From assembly GCA_027623425.1 (NCBI GenBank), contig JAQBTH010000003.1, positions 1-55,435 of the forward strand: a stretch of 55,435 bases of DNA, written 5' to 3'. The position numbers and the translations under genes are program-made. The notes beneath the pieces were generated by a model. The model was not told where the DNA came from. It saw nothing but the letters and a program-made list of their open reading frames with translations, and made no database searches. Source of the DNA: a bacterium (GTDB lineage: Bacteria > Margulisbacteria > Marinamargulisbacteria > UBA817 > JAQBTH01). This document shows, piece by piece, positions 1 to 8,471 of the stretch; position 1 is the stretch's first letter; every line of letters begins with the position of its first letter.

Positions 1-2118
1 ACGGGTTTTCTTAATGGTGGTTTCATCGGCTAAAAAGATGTCCGCTAACATGTGTACCAAGCCATTGTAGTTTTCTTCGATGGCATTTTGGTACTGCGTA
101 TAAACATTATTATTATGTTCTTCCCAGGCTTCAATAAACTGGTTAATAAACGTGTTCATTTCCTCAATTTTGCGTTGGCTTGCCTTATTGATGGCCTTTA
201 ATACTTTTCTTCCGTTCTTAATTTGTGGGCTAACTTCGGAATCTTGGGCTAACTCTGTGGCGATTTTATTCCAGGTATCGCTAGCGGTAAAAACGGCTCC
301 CATAAACGACATAATCATCTGGTGGGCGGCCATAATTTTCATGTAATCGCGATTGATTCTGGCATAATCATAAATAACAAAACCCGATTCGGTTTGCCCT
401 TTATATTTGTTCATCGCACTGGTGGTAATGTTTTCACGCATTTCTTGCATTTCAAGATCAAAACGATATACATGTTCAGAAAAACCAGACGCGCTATACC
501 AGTTTTTCACACTATCTTGCGTGGCGTACTGAGTTATATCAACATCCACACCGTCATCGGCAATCGCATCAATAATATCGCCTAATAGGGGAACGTCTCC
601 AATGTTTAGGATATTAGTAAATACCCAATCAATCATGTCATCAATAGCAGTTCTTGAATTTGCAGATTGGGGTGATGCTGCTGGCGGGGCGCCAATATCG
701 GTTGCTAATGCAGCACGATAATCGAGTACGTGCTGATAAAAGACTTCAAAGTCCCCCGATGCACCATTCTGTTCTTCCAGGGCGCCTTCTAAATGATCTA
801 GTATACTTTGTGCCAACGTGGCCGCGTCTTGTATGCCTCCGCTACCTTGCAAACTCGCCAATAAGCCTGTGCGTTGAGACTCAATAAATGCATCAAAGGC
901 TGCAGTGGCTGTCGTAAAGCCTATTAAATCTGTTTTTGAAACCTTTACTGAGGTAATCGACTGCGTTGATGAAAAATAGATCTCAAATCCATATTGATTT
1001 TGAATGTTACTAAATAATAGGTGGCTATTCGCAGTGGCATCTAAGCTAGTTAGAGCTCGCCGGTCTGTGGCATCTAACGCCCATACATTGCCTGACAGGT
1101 CTTGGTATTGCACAAGGGCATGGCCAGCTGTTGTGCCGTAGGCTGTCATTTGTCCTGCAACGACTGACACATTCGCAGCAGCCTCACTCATACCAACCGC
1201 CTCAAAAGCCGCAATTAATAAACTGGCTTGTGTGTTTGCTAAATCCTCACAATCTCCGCTCTTACTGGCTAACGTGTCTTCAACGCTTGCCCATTGCTCG
1301 CCTTCATCGGCAAGATACTCAAAATTATCCAACATATAATCGTGAACCATGGTCACAATTTGTTCTTCGGTTAACCCTGAAAGATCCGATCCAAATATAA
1401 GGCTTAGTTCCGCTTGTACCGCGGCACTGTCGGGTTGAATGTACGTACTTGCTTGTGTGTAATCGACGGTGGTGTTGTCGTGGTTGATAAGCGTGCATTC
1501 ACCGGTATCACAGCAATTTTCAGAATAGGCTGAATAGTTGCTTGGCTCGTGCTCCACACTATCGTACTGACCTGCGATCAAGGCGAGGTTTTCGTTGGCT
1601 GTTTTATAGACCAATGCGGCTTCGTATTGGTTGAACCATGTGCGACCTTCCACCACTTTCACATCCATTGCGGCAATGTCTTTGTCGCATTTTTGGGCGC
1701 AGGCTGTTAATAGCGAGCCTTCGTAATTCAGAATTGTGCTGACCGGCACCTGCTTCTCGAAAAATAGATCTTTGGAATATTTGCGAATGGCGGTGGCCAT
1801 GGATTTGGCATCCATGTCGGTAGTGATGCGATTTGTATTTACAAAATGAGCGGCCTGTTTTTGAACTAGTTCGTGATTTGGATTGAGTTCCAATCCAAAT
1901 TCGCGGGATAGTTCGGACCAAAACTCAGACGTGTAGTTGGGGTTTCCAAACTGGTCTTTACCGTAGTCGCGCACGAAGACTTCATCTCTGAATGACTCCG
2001 TTGATTCACGGGTGTTATCATACTCAATTGTGCTGATGTAACTGGGAGAAGAAACGTCAAAACCCACGCGGGATGGCGTGTTTGGATCGAACCCCCAATT
2101 AAATTCTTTCATCTGCAC
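1..2118 (-). CDS. Large protein with transglutaminase-like cysteine protease core (3' end beyond window)
   Basis: Open minus frame from ATG at 2112 (or GTG at 2118, with AGGGGG upstream) to the window edge. Translation MKEFNWGFDPNTPSRVGFDV...; motif SKSGDCEDLANTQASLL, then TAGHALVQY and VWALDATD, matching the C-H-D order of transglutaminase-like folds. Not in the ORF track because its stop is outside the window. Confidence 0.75.
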   Translation of the reverse strand, partial: MQMKEFNWGFDPNTPSRVGFDVSSPSYISTIEYDNTRESTESFRDEVFVRDYGKDQFGNPNYTSEFWSELSREFGLELNPNHELVQKQAAHFVNTNRITTDMDAKSMATAIRKYSKDLFFEKQVPVSTILNYEGSLLTACAQKCDKDIAAMDVKVVEGRTWFNQYEAALVYKTANENLALIAGQYDSVEHEPSNYSAYSENCCDTGECTLINHDNTTVDYTQASTYIQPDSAAVQAELSLIFGSDLSGLTEEQIVTMVHDYMLDNFEYLADEGEQWASVEDTLASKSGDCEDLANTQASLLIAAFEAVGMSEAAANVSVVAGQMTAYGTTAGHALVQYQDLSGNVWALDATDRRALTSLDATANSHLLFSNIQNQYGFEIYFSSTQSITSVKVSKTDLIGFTTATAAFDAFIESQRTGLLASLQGSGGIQDAATLAQSILDHLEGALEEQNGASGDFEVFYQHVLDYRAALATDIGAPPAASPQSANSRTAIDDMIDWVFTNILNIGDVPLLGDIIDAIADDGVDVDITQYATQDSVKNWYSASGFSEHVYRFDLEMQEMRENITTSAMNKYKGQTESGFVIYDYARINRDYMKIMAAHQMIMSFMGAVFTASDTWNKIATELAQDSEVSPQIKNGRKVLKAINKASQRKIEEMNTFINQFIEAWEEHNNNVYTQYQNAIEENYNGLVHMLADIFLADETTIKKTR

Positions 2119-2252
2119 TATGGTGTGCCCCCTAACATAGGTTTGGTTTGTACCTAGTTTATCGATTAAAATTTACGAAAACTTGTGTGGAAAATCATAC
2201 ATCCACGTATTTCGTCGAATTTACACGCTGTTTTTTCGCGTGCGAAAGTGGC

Positions 2253-2648
2253 TTAGATTTCGATACCCTTCATCAATTCGGCATCATCTATGGTTTTTCC
2301 AAAATTGGATTGTGATAATTTTTCGGGCATGCCTAACAAGAAATTCCCTGCTTTACCCACCACTTCTAAGCCCACTTCAAGCACGGCGGTTTGTTCTTCC
2401 ATTTCATAATGTGGGTATTGTTCGATCTCCTCGAGCAAGGTTTTCATATTTTTAAAATGATAGTCGTATTCATCGGCTATTTCTTTGTATAGTGCTGCAT
2501 CCGCAGATGTCACTTGAGCCGAGCGTAATTTTCTAACAAACTCAGTTAATTGAGCTAACATTTCTAAATATTTAAGCGTTAAGGCATGTAAATCAGCCTT
2601 GCTTTTTTCTCTTAATTTATCCGCTTCAAAACTATTTTCTGGAATCAT
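2253..2648 (-). CDS. Hypothetical helical protein, 131 aa
   Basis: Intact ORF 2 bp downstream of the FlgE/F/G-like gene; helical composition; family not recognised. Confidence 0.75.
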   Translation of the reverse strand: MIPENSFEADKLREKSKADLHALTLKYLEMLAQLTEFVRKLRSAQVTSADAALYKEIADEYDYHFKNMKTLLEEIEQYPHYEMEEQTAVLEVGLEVVGKAGNFLLGMPEKLSQSNFGKTIDDAELMKGIEI

Positions 2649-2650
2649 TA

Positions 2651-3535
2651 CTATGCTTTATCGATAGCAGAAAGGAATTTCGATAGCGTTGAAGAAATCA
2701 ACGTTAATGCAGACTGTACGGCGTTATAGCCTCTTTGGAGTTGAATACCTATGATGGTGGTTTCGGCTGGGTCAACGTTTGATGATTCTGCAAATCCACC
2801 ACGCACTTCCCCAAACCCCTCAGTGCCACTCACATCATACCGCATCACTTCACCCGATCCCGCATTAGTACGGTAGGTGTTGCCACTATGCGCGGTTAAT
2901 AAAGAGGGGTTTGGAATCTTGGCCAACGCCAATTGAAATAATACTTTACCTTCTGGGGCTTCGCCTTCACCAGAATCTTGAACATCTTTTCTAGCCGCAT
3001 AATTTGTGACTAAGGCGCCTGAATCTTCAAACCCTAGGTCTGTTACGTCCACTTCATCTGGGTCTACGGTAATGGCTGTTAAGGTGGATTTATCCACCGT
3101 TCCATCGTCTTTTACTTTATCCCCCATTACTTTTCGGCCGAATGAGTCAATTAATGTGCCATCGGCAGCAAAAATAAAATCACTGGCACGGGTGTATACA
3201 AAATCATTTAAGTTATCGGGTTTCAGTACAAATAGTCCACTACCTACTACCGCTGCATTTGTTGGTTCAGCAGGCCTTAAGCCACCTTGCGACCAATTGT
3301 AACCTAACGGAGAGAGTAACACACCTTGGGACACGCGCTGCGTGTTAAATGCGCCTCTATTTAAACCAGCCCCACCACCCATACGGTTAATTTGTTGGGT
3401 ATAGAGCGACACAAAGGTATATCGGGTTTGCTTGTAACCATCTGATTGAAAGGCCTGTACGTCGGCAGCTAATAATTTCATCGCTTCTGAATACGACTGA
3501 ATGGAACCTTCTATCATTTGTAACGTTTCAAACAT
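2651..3535 (-). CDS. Flagellar hook/rod family protein (FlgE/FlgF/FlgG-like)
   Basis: N-terminal ...DVQAFQSDGYKQTRYTF, central SQGGLRPAEPTNAAVVGSGLFVL...FVYTRASDFIFAADGTLIDSFGRKVMG, C-terminal GGFAESSNVDPAETTIIGIQLQRGYNAVQSALTLISSTLSKFL; canonical FlgE/F/G architecture. Confidence 0.85.
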   Translation of the reverse strand: MFETLQMIEGSIQSYSEAMKLLAADVQAFQSDGYKQTRYTFVSLYTQQINRMGGGAGLNRGAFNTQRVSQGVLLSPLGYNWSQGGLRPAEPTNAAVVGSGLFVLKPDNLNDFVYTRASDFIFAADGTLIDSFGRKVMGDKVKDDGTVDKSTLTAITVDPDEVDVTDLGFEDSGALVTNYAARKDVQDSGEGEAPEGKVLFQLALAKIPNPSLLTAHSGNTYRTNAGSGEVMRYDVSGTEGFGEVRGGFAESSNVDPAETTIIGIQLQRGYNAVQSALTLISSTLSKFLSAIDKA

Positions 3536-3566
3536 TGATTTCCTCCTGTGTCATTGTATCATAATC

Positions 3567-5360
3567 CTACGCGGCTTCTCGTATACTCGAGGTCTTAATT
3601 GGTTCGCCCTTATTATGTGCATCGATCAATTTGCTCTCACCCTTTATTCTGTCGTATGTTTCAGACAAGATTTTATGGTTTTGCGCATAATATGGACTAG
3701 GGTGCACTTCCATGGCAATTTCTAGCTGACTTATCTCTTCTCTGATAACAGCTGCCATTTCGATATTTTTACGATCTCTCACGCGATTCATTTGGTCTTT
3801 TTTGATCTTATAGCCCATTTTGCGCAATAATCGAATAATAGTCGCGCGGTCATTCTTTAATTTTGAAAATGCTGGCCCAGATAGTTTATGCAATGTTGCT
3901 TGCTCTAAATACCCGCCCTCTAAGCGATCCATTAACTGTATTTTAGCCAATAACTCGCCTTCTTTTCGCAGCTGCTCTTCTTTTTCATCTGTGTAAACAC
4001 CCAGTTTGATTAAGCCATTTTTCATGCGTTTCATTTTAAACGAAATGTCTATTTTTTCTTTGAAGTTGGTATTTAGCGATTTCAGCATGTATAAATTGCG
4101 CAACTTATCTTCTAATTGCTCGCCGCGATTAATATAGATTTTTTCTATTTCCTCTTGCCTATCTTTGCCTCTTGGGTCGCCCTCCCTAAAGTTCATATTG
4201 GATTGGCCAATTGGCGGAATAAATTCTGTTAGCCCCAAATCATCGATGGATTTATTTAATTTTTTCTGCAGGTCGGCTTCATCGATAATAACGCCTGCAG
4301 CGGCGGCGGCCTTCATGATCTTGGCGGTGCGTTCAGAGAATTCGTCTAAGGTTAATTGCCCTAACGATTGTTTGGTAAATTGATTCGTTGTTTCATCATA
4401 AAGTAAGGCCTCAAGTTCCTGGCGAAGCTCAATACCTAACCCTTCCATAATGCCGTTTAGGCCCCCTTTAACGGTTCCGTCTTTGGCCACTGCTGATAAG
4501 GCGTCTGCATTATTTTTGTGGTCAAACTTAGCCGATATCGCGCCTTCTGCATCGCCCTCACCTTGTGAAAAGAAGAATTTGATCAAACTGGATTTTAACT
4601 GCCCAACATATTGCTGCTTTACCATCTGTCCGACATTGGTTTCCATGCTTTGAATCTGTTTTAATGTCACCCCAGTTTTCTGAAGCTCCTTTTTGATCTT
4701 CTCCATCTTCTGTTTTTCATGGGGGTTTTGGGATACCACATACTTACCGAGTGCTTCGGTGTATTCTTTTAACCCCTTTTGTTGCCCTATCATTTGCTCT
4801 TTGTTGGTGTTCGCGCTCTGGCGCGCTGATTCTGCTTTTGTGTTTTTGGTATTACGCTTAGCCAATTCTAAAAGTGGGTTCCCGTCGTCTTCTTGAACTA
4901 GCCCTTCTTCTCCGGCGCCACCTTCAATAAATTCTGAGCGTTCTGTTTTACCCTTTGGCTTTGATTGCAATGCCGATTGAGACAACTGCACTTGGTCTTC
5001 TGGGTCATCGCCCTTTTTAAATTGATTTTCCAATTCCTGCACCAATTTGGCTTGTAATTCTTTGTTGCTTTTCTTTAATTCATTTTGACCATTTTGCTGT
5101 AGTGATTTCTGCATGATTTCATCTTTAGCGTCTTGGTGATCCGTACCCAACATTTGCTGAATTAAACTGTCGGATTTTTTGGTTTTACTTCCCTCTTTTG
5201 CGTCTTTACCCTTTTCCTTTTTGCCACGCAAATCAAGCTCTTCAACCATGGACTCGCCGGCAATCTCAGCTGCAAAAGTTGCATCCGGCTCAAACGAACG
5301 TTTGTTCTGATTCTGATTTGTATTTATATTCGTATTATTTAAATTTAGTCCGTTTGACAT
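3567..5360 (-). CDS. Large Q/K/N-rich helical protein, 597 aa; possible secretion-system regulator or substrate
   Basis: Intact ORF in the same locus; low-complexity N-terminal third and helical C-terminal part; no family recognised with certainty. Confidence 0.7.
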   Translation of the reverse strand: MSNGLNLNNTNINTNQNQNKRSFEPDATFAAEIAGESMVEELDLRGKKEKGKDAKEGSKTKKSDSLIQQMLGTDHQDAKDEIMQKSLQQNGQNELKKSNKELQAKLVQELENQFKKGDDPEDQVQLSQSALQSKPKGKTERSEFIEGGAGEEGLVQEDDGNPLLELAKRNTKNTKAESARQSANTNKEQMIGQQKGLKEYTEALGKYVVSQNPHEKQKMEKIKKELQKTGVTLKQIQSMETNVGQMVKQQYVGQLKSSLIKFFFSQGEGDAEGAISAKFDHKNNADALSAVAKDGTVKGGLNGIMEGLGIELRQELEALLYDETTNQFTKQSLGQLTLDEFSERTAKIMKAAAAAGVIIDEADLQKKLNKSIDDLGLTEFIPPIGQSNMNFREGDPRGKDRQEEIEKIYINRGEQLEDKLRNLYMLKSLNTNFKEKIDISFKMKRMKNGLIKLGVYTDEKEEQLRKEGELLAKIQLMDRLEGGYLEQATLHKLSGPAFSKLKNDRATIIRLLRKMGYKIKKDQMNRVRDRKNIEMAAVIREEISQLEIAMEVHPSPYYAQNHKILSETYDRIKGESKLIDAHNKGEPIKTSSIREAA

Positions 5361-5372
5361 AACCTGCCCCCT

Positions 5373-5609
5373 TTATCGCTTTGCCGAAAGATTTGTTGAT
5401 ATATTCATTAATTCCATGCCTTTTTGAACGAGTTCCTTTTCCTGCTTTTTATTGATCTCTGCTTCACGTTGGCGCTGCAACTGTTTTACCCGAGATTGAA
5501 CCCTCTCAATATATATATCGAGTCTTGTGAGTTTTTCTTGCGTCTCTTTTCGATCTATGAGGCTATTTGTATCATCGCTGATAATGGTTACATTGTTACT
5601 TTTCATCAT
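5373..5609 (-). CDS. Small coiled-coil protein, 78 aa
   Basis: Intact ORF overlapping the upstream gene stop by 4 bp; charged coiled-coil composition. Confidence 0.65.
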   Translation of the reverse strand: MMKSNNVTIISDDTNSLIDRKETQEKLTRLDIYIERVQSRVKQLQRQREAEINKKQEKELVQKGMELMNISTNLSAKR

Positions 5610-6403
5610 TGATAGTCCCTTATTAGTTCCAATGTTTGTTTCTCTAAGAGTAGTTCTTGCAGGATTTTTTTGACCTGATCTTCCTTAATTTCATTCACCT
5701 TTTCGCTGGTGTAATAATTAATACCTGTCAGTAGGTCCATTTGTTTCATTAATTGTGAACGCGTTTCTTTCAAAATCTTCTGACGGGCCTTATCTTTCTG
5801 TGACGAGGTAAATGCGGATATCAGCTCAAAGTTATACTCATTTTGCTCGAATAGCATTTCATTGTCCTCTATGGCGGCTTTGAGGGCCTTCTTCTGCATA
5901 ATTCGCAGCTCATCGGTGCTAACACCCATTAAACTTAATACAAATTGAATCATACCAAACTTAATTTCCGCATATTTTGCCATTAAAAAGTTATGGGATT
6001 TCGCCTCAATAAAGAATTTTTGATATTTGACTGACAAATCGGCCACTTTCGAGCCCATGTCGATCTTGTAACCTAAGAAATTTACGATACGGTCACGCGC
6101 GTGTTCCACCGGAGCCGCTTTACCTAAATTGCGCTTTTCCTGCGGCTTAATAAAATAATCACCCGTCTCATCTTTTCCCCATTTAAACTTGGGTTTTGCC
6201 CCAGGTGGCTGCTTGGCTCTATTGGTATTGACCAACACCGCTTCGTCCTTAGTATCAACCCCTTTTACAGTGGTTTCTTCGCGTTTTTGAGCGATTTCAG
6301 ACTGAAGCTTTTTATAGTATTGATTGTCCTTAATCTTATTAAATCGACTGTGTTGGTCGACCTGACTGGGATCATATTCGGCTATGCGATCTTCGCCGGC
6401 CAT
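5606..6403 (-). CDS. Hypothetical helical protein, 265 aa
   Basis: Intact ORF in operon-like arrangement. Confidence 0.7.
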   Translation of the reverse strand: MAGEDRIAEYDPSQVDQHSRFNKIKDNQYYKKLQSEIAQKREETTVKGVDTKDEAVLVNTNRAKQPPGAKPKFKWGKDETGDYFIKPQEKRNLGKAAPVEHARDRIVNFLGYKIDMGSKVADLSVKYQKFFIEAKSHNFLMAKYAEIKFGMIQFVLSLMGVSTDELRIMQKKALKAAIEDNEMLFEQNEYNFELISAFTSSQKDKARQKILKETRSQLMKQMDLLTGINYYTSEKVNEIKEDQVKKILQELLLEKQTLELIRDYQ

Positions 6404-6416
6404 ACCTTAACCCCCC

Positions 6417-6965
6417 TTACCCTTTTTTACGATTCGATGCTCGGCGTTCTGCCCGTGCTTTGGCTGCCATTTCTTCATGGTGCCTCATGTCATCGGCTTC
6501 AACTTCCTTGCGCTCTTTTTTAGTGGCTTCATTTCTCTGCTTTGTGGATTTATGTAAACTGCGATTTGACATCATTGCCATATTAAATTCCAAAAGTGCT
6601 GTACCATGCACAAGGTTACGCTCCGCAGTTGTCAGCACACCTGCTTCGCTTCTGTTATCGCCATCGCCTTCGATGCCAATTGAACCGGCGCCATCGCCAC
6701 CGCCACGTAATGCGTCAAAATCATCGCCACCGCCAATTGCACCAGCACTGTCATTATCGCCGATATTTGGTCGATTGGCTTGCGCACTATCTAAATCGAT
6801 CGATTCATCGGCAGCATCGATATCTTCAAGGTATTTTGAAAACCGTGCGGCAAATTGAGTTGGATCGCCTACCTTTTCAGCGGCGGCACGATCGAGACGT
6901 TCTTGAATGAACCGATCTAAGTATTCCGGGTCAGAGCCCATAAATCCTACTAGATTAATTGTCAT
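6417..6965 (-). CDS. Hypothetical protein with Asp/Gly-rich linker, 182 aa
   Basis: Intact ORF; central GGGDDFDALRGGGDGAGSIGIEGDGDN region. Confidence 0.7.
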   Translation of the reverse strand: MTINLVGFMGSDPEYLDRFIQERLDRAAAEKVGDPTQFAARFSKYLEDIDAADESIDLDSAQANRPNIGDNDSAGAIGGGDDFDALRGGGDGAGSIGIEGDGDNRSEAGVLTTAERNLVHGTALLEFNMAMMSNRSLHKSTKQRNEATKKERKEVEADDMRHHEEMAAKARAERRASNRKKG

Positions 6966-6976
6966 AACGAATCACC

Positions 6977-7297
6977 CTAACCAGATAACATATTGTCGAG
7001 CTTTTGCTCAAAGTTACGAATAAATGTAAATACGTTGTTTACGAGCTCTAAGTTAGCTTGCTGAAAGTTCATATGAACTTGGAATACTGTCATGCCTGCT
7101 ACTGATTGCGTATCAACTTTGGTTCCATCGGAAAGAGTGACCTCTGATCCATCTTCAAGCTGCGATGCAAATGCATTTAAATCTTCATAAAACTGCCCCG
7201 TCGCCTCTCTAGTTAAGCCATAAATATCTAAATTAAATTGTTGGTCATTACGGCGTACGTTAATATGTGAAAAGAATGCTGTTGATGATGCTGTCAT
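6977..7297 (-). CDS. Small secreted-type helical protein, 106 aa (needle/rod-like by size and C-terminal helix; tentative)
   Basis: Intact ORF; C-terminal FQQANLELVNNVFTFIRNFEQKLDNMLSG. Confidence 0.65.
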   Translation of the reverse strand: MTASSTAFFSHINVRRNDQQFNLDIYGLTREATGQFYEDLNAFASQLEDGSEVTLSDGTKVDTQSVAGMTVFQVHMNFQQANLELVNNVFTFIRNFEQKLDNMLSG

Positions 7298-7355
7298 AGT
7301 CTTTCCTCCTTTATCTTTTTAAATTTTTAATCATTTCGTGTTTTAGCTTGTTGTG

Positions 7356-7377
7356 TGGAGACCCATAAGGGCCTCCA
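7356..7377 (-). other. Intercistronic RNA hairpin
   Basis: Minus-strand TGGAG-G-CCC-TTAT-GGG-T-CTCCA, 9 bp including one G-U, loop UUAU. Confidence 0.55.
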
Positions 7378-7391
7378 TCACGATGTTAGTT

Positions 7392-7643
7392 CTACGAACC
7401 AGATACTTTACGACCTTGACCTTTAACGTGGTCAGATGCGTTTTTAGCAATACCTGCTGCATACTCTGTTAGTGATTGACCAACTTGTACCGCTGTGGTT
7501 GCTAGCGTCGCCGCTGAAATACTTAAAGATTGCGCGCTTGAAGATGAGTTGGCTGCGTTCTCTAGGTCGAACAAGGCATTCTCATATTTCTTTGCGTGTG
7601 CGTCTACTGCGTCTTTTAAATTCTGAAAACTTACACTAGTCAT
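7392..7643 (-). CDS. Small helical Ser/Ala-rich protein, 83 aa (needle-like by size; tentative)
   Basis: Intact ORF with RBS AAAGGGGA; first gene of the minus-strand locus. Confidence 0.65.
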   Translation of the reverse strand: MTSVSFQNLKDAVDAHAKKYENALFDLENAANSSSSAQSLSISAATLATTAVQVGQSLTEYAAGIAKNASDHVKGQGRKVSGS

Positions 7644-7647
7644 AGTT

Positions 7648-7690
7648 AAAATCCCCTTTCAAGAATTGCGAGACTTATCTCGCGGATTTT
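7648..7690 (-). promoter_or_regulatory. Candidate 5' UTR structure sequestering the RBS of the 83-aa gene
   Basis: AAAATCC (7690-7684) complements GGATTTT (7654-7648) overlapping the SD, and abuts hairpin GCGAGA-TAAG-TCTCGC (7683-7668). Confidence 0.4.
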
Positions 7691-7786
7691 GGTTTATTAC
7701 AGTTTTTTTTGATTTTGCCAATGCTAAACCAACGAGTGATTTGTTCCTGGCGCTCCCTCCTTTTTGTTTGTTTGACTTATTTATCG

Positions 7787-7792
7787 ATTATA
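7787..7792 (-). promoter_or_regulatory. Candidate -10 element (TATAAT) for the minus-strand locus
   Basis: Consensus TATAAT on minus strand upstream of the 83-aa gene; no good -35. Confidence 0.3.
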
Positions 7793-7848
7793 CCTGGAAT
7801 TATGATGTATTGATATTTTATAATACGTTGCGCTATAGTAAATTTTAG

Positions 7849-8418
7849 ATGTTAGATCGAGCCCACGATAGTCCCCTTTTGAATTATTACTATAATAACC
7901 AAAAGGAAAGTTTACTAAATGCAATTCTTGAAATTATGGAATCTGGCGGCGTTCCGCCACTGGATGATATGTTTCATATTTTGGCAGAAACCGAGGATGT
8001 GGAAATCCTGGGGCTTAGTCTTGAACTATTATATTTAAATCATGAGACGTTTCAAAAACAACTGTTTGCAAAGTTTAATGAGTCTGATTCAGATCGCCTT
8101 AAACTTTGGATACTTGTTGTGCTTTGCATTCAACCGAATGAAACCACCATGTACTTTATCGTTGAAATCTATATAAAGCATGAGGAATTTCGGCCTCATA
8201 TCGCCAAAACAGCTTTTAAACAAAAAATCAAAATGTTTATGGGCCTCACTCGGTACGTAGAGATTACCGATCTCTCGGAAGACGATGAACAAATCGTGTT
8301 GGATTTACTCGAAACCGTGCCTCGTTCTACGATTATGCGCATTGGCGGTGGGTTAGGAATGCTTAAAATAATGGATTATTACTATAAAGTCCCCCCTAAT
8401 AAACGTCGCCAAGATTAA
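7849..8418 (+). CDS. Hypothetical helical-repeat-like protein, 189 aa
   Basis: Intact ORF divergent from the secretion-like locus. Confidence 0.7.
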   Translation: MLDRAHDSPLLNYYYNNQKESLLNAILEIMESGGVPPLDDMFHILAETEDVEILGLSLELLYLNHETFQKQLFAKFNESDSDRLKLWILVVLCIQPNETTMYFIVEIYIKHEEFRPHIAKTAFKQKIKMFMGLTRYVEITDLSEDDEQIVLDLLETVPRSTIMRIGGGLGMLKIMDYYYKVPPNKRRQD

Positions 8419-8471
8419 AAGGTTAAATTTAACCCTCTAGGCATATTTGTGAACTTAAATAAACCGTCAGG

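Noticed and set aside
1604-2060. Minus-strand ORFs 1604-1921 and 1866-2060
   Set aside because: Different frame inside the large transglutaminase-like gene, which has the coherent translation
8421-8434. GGTTAAATTTAACC palindrome as a bidirectional terminator
   Set aside because: AT-rich, only 5-bp stem with a minimal loop and no U-run; too weak to call
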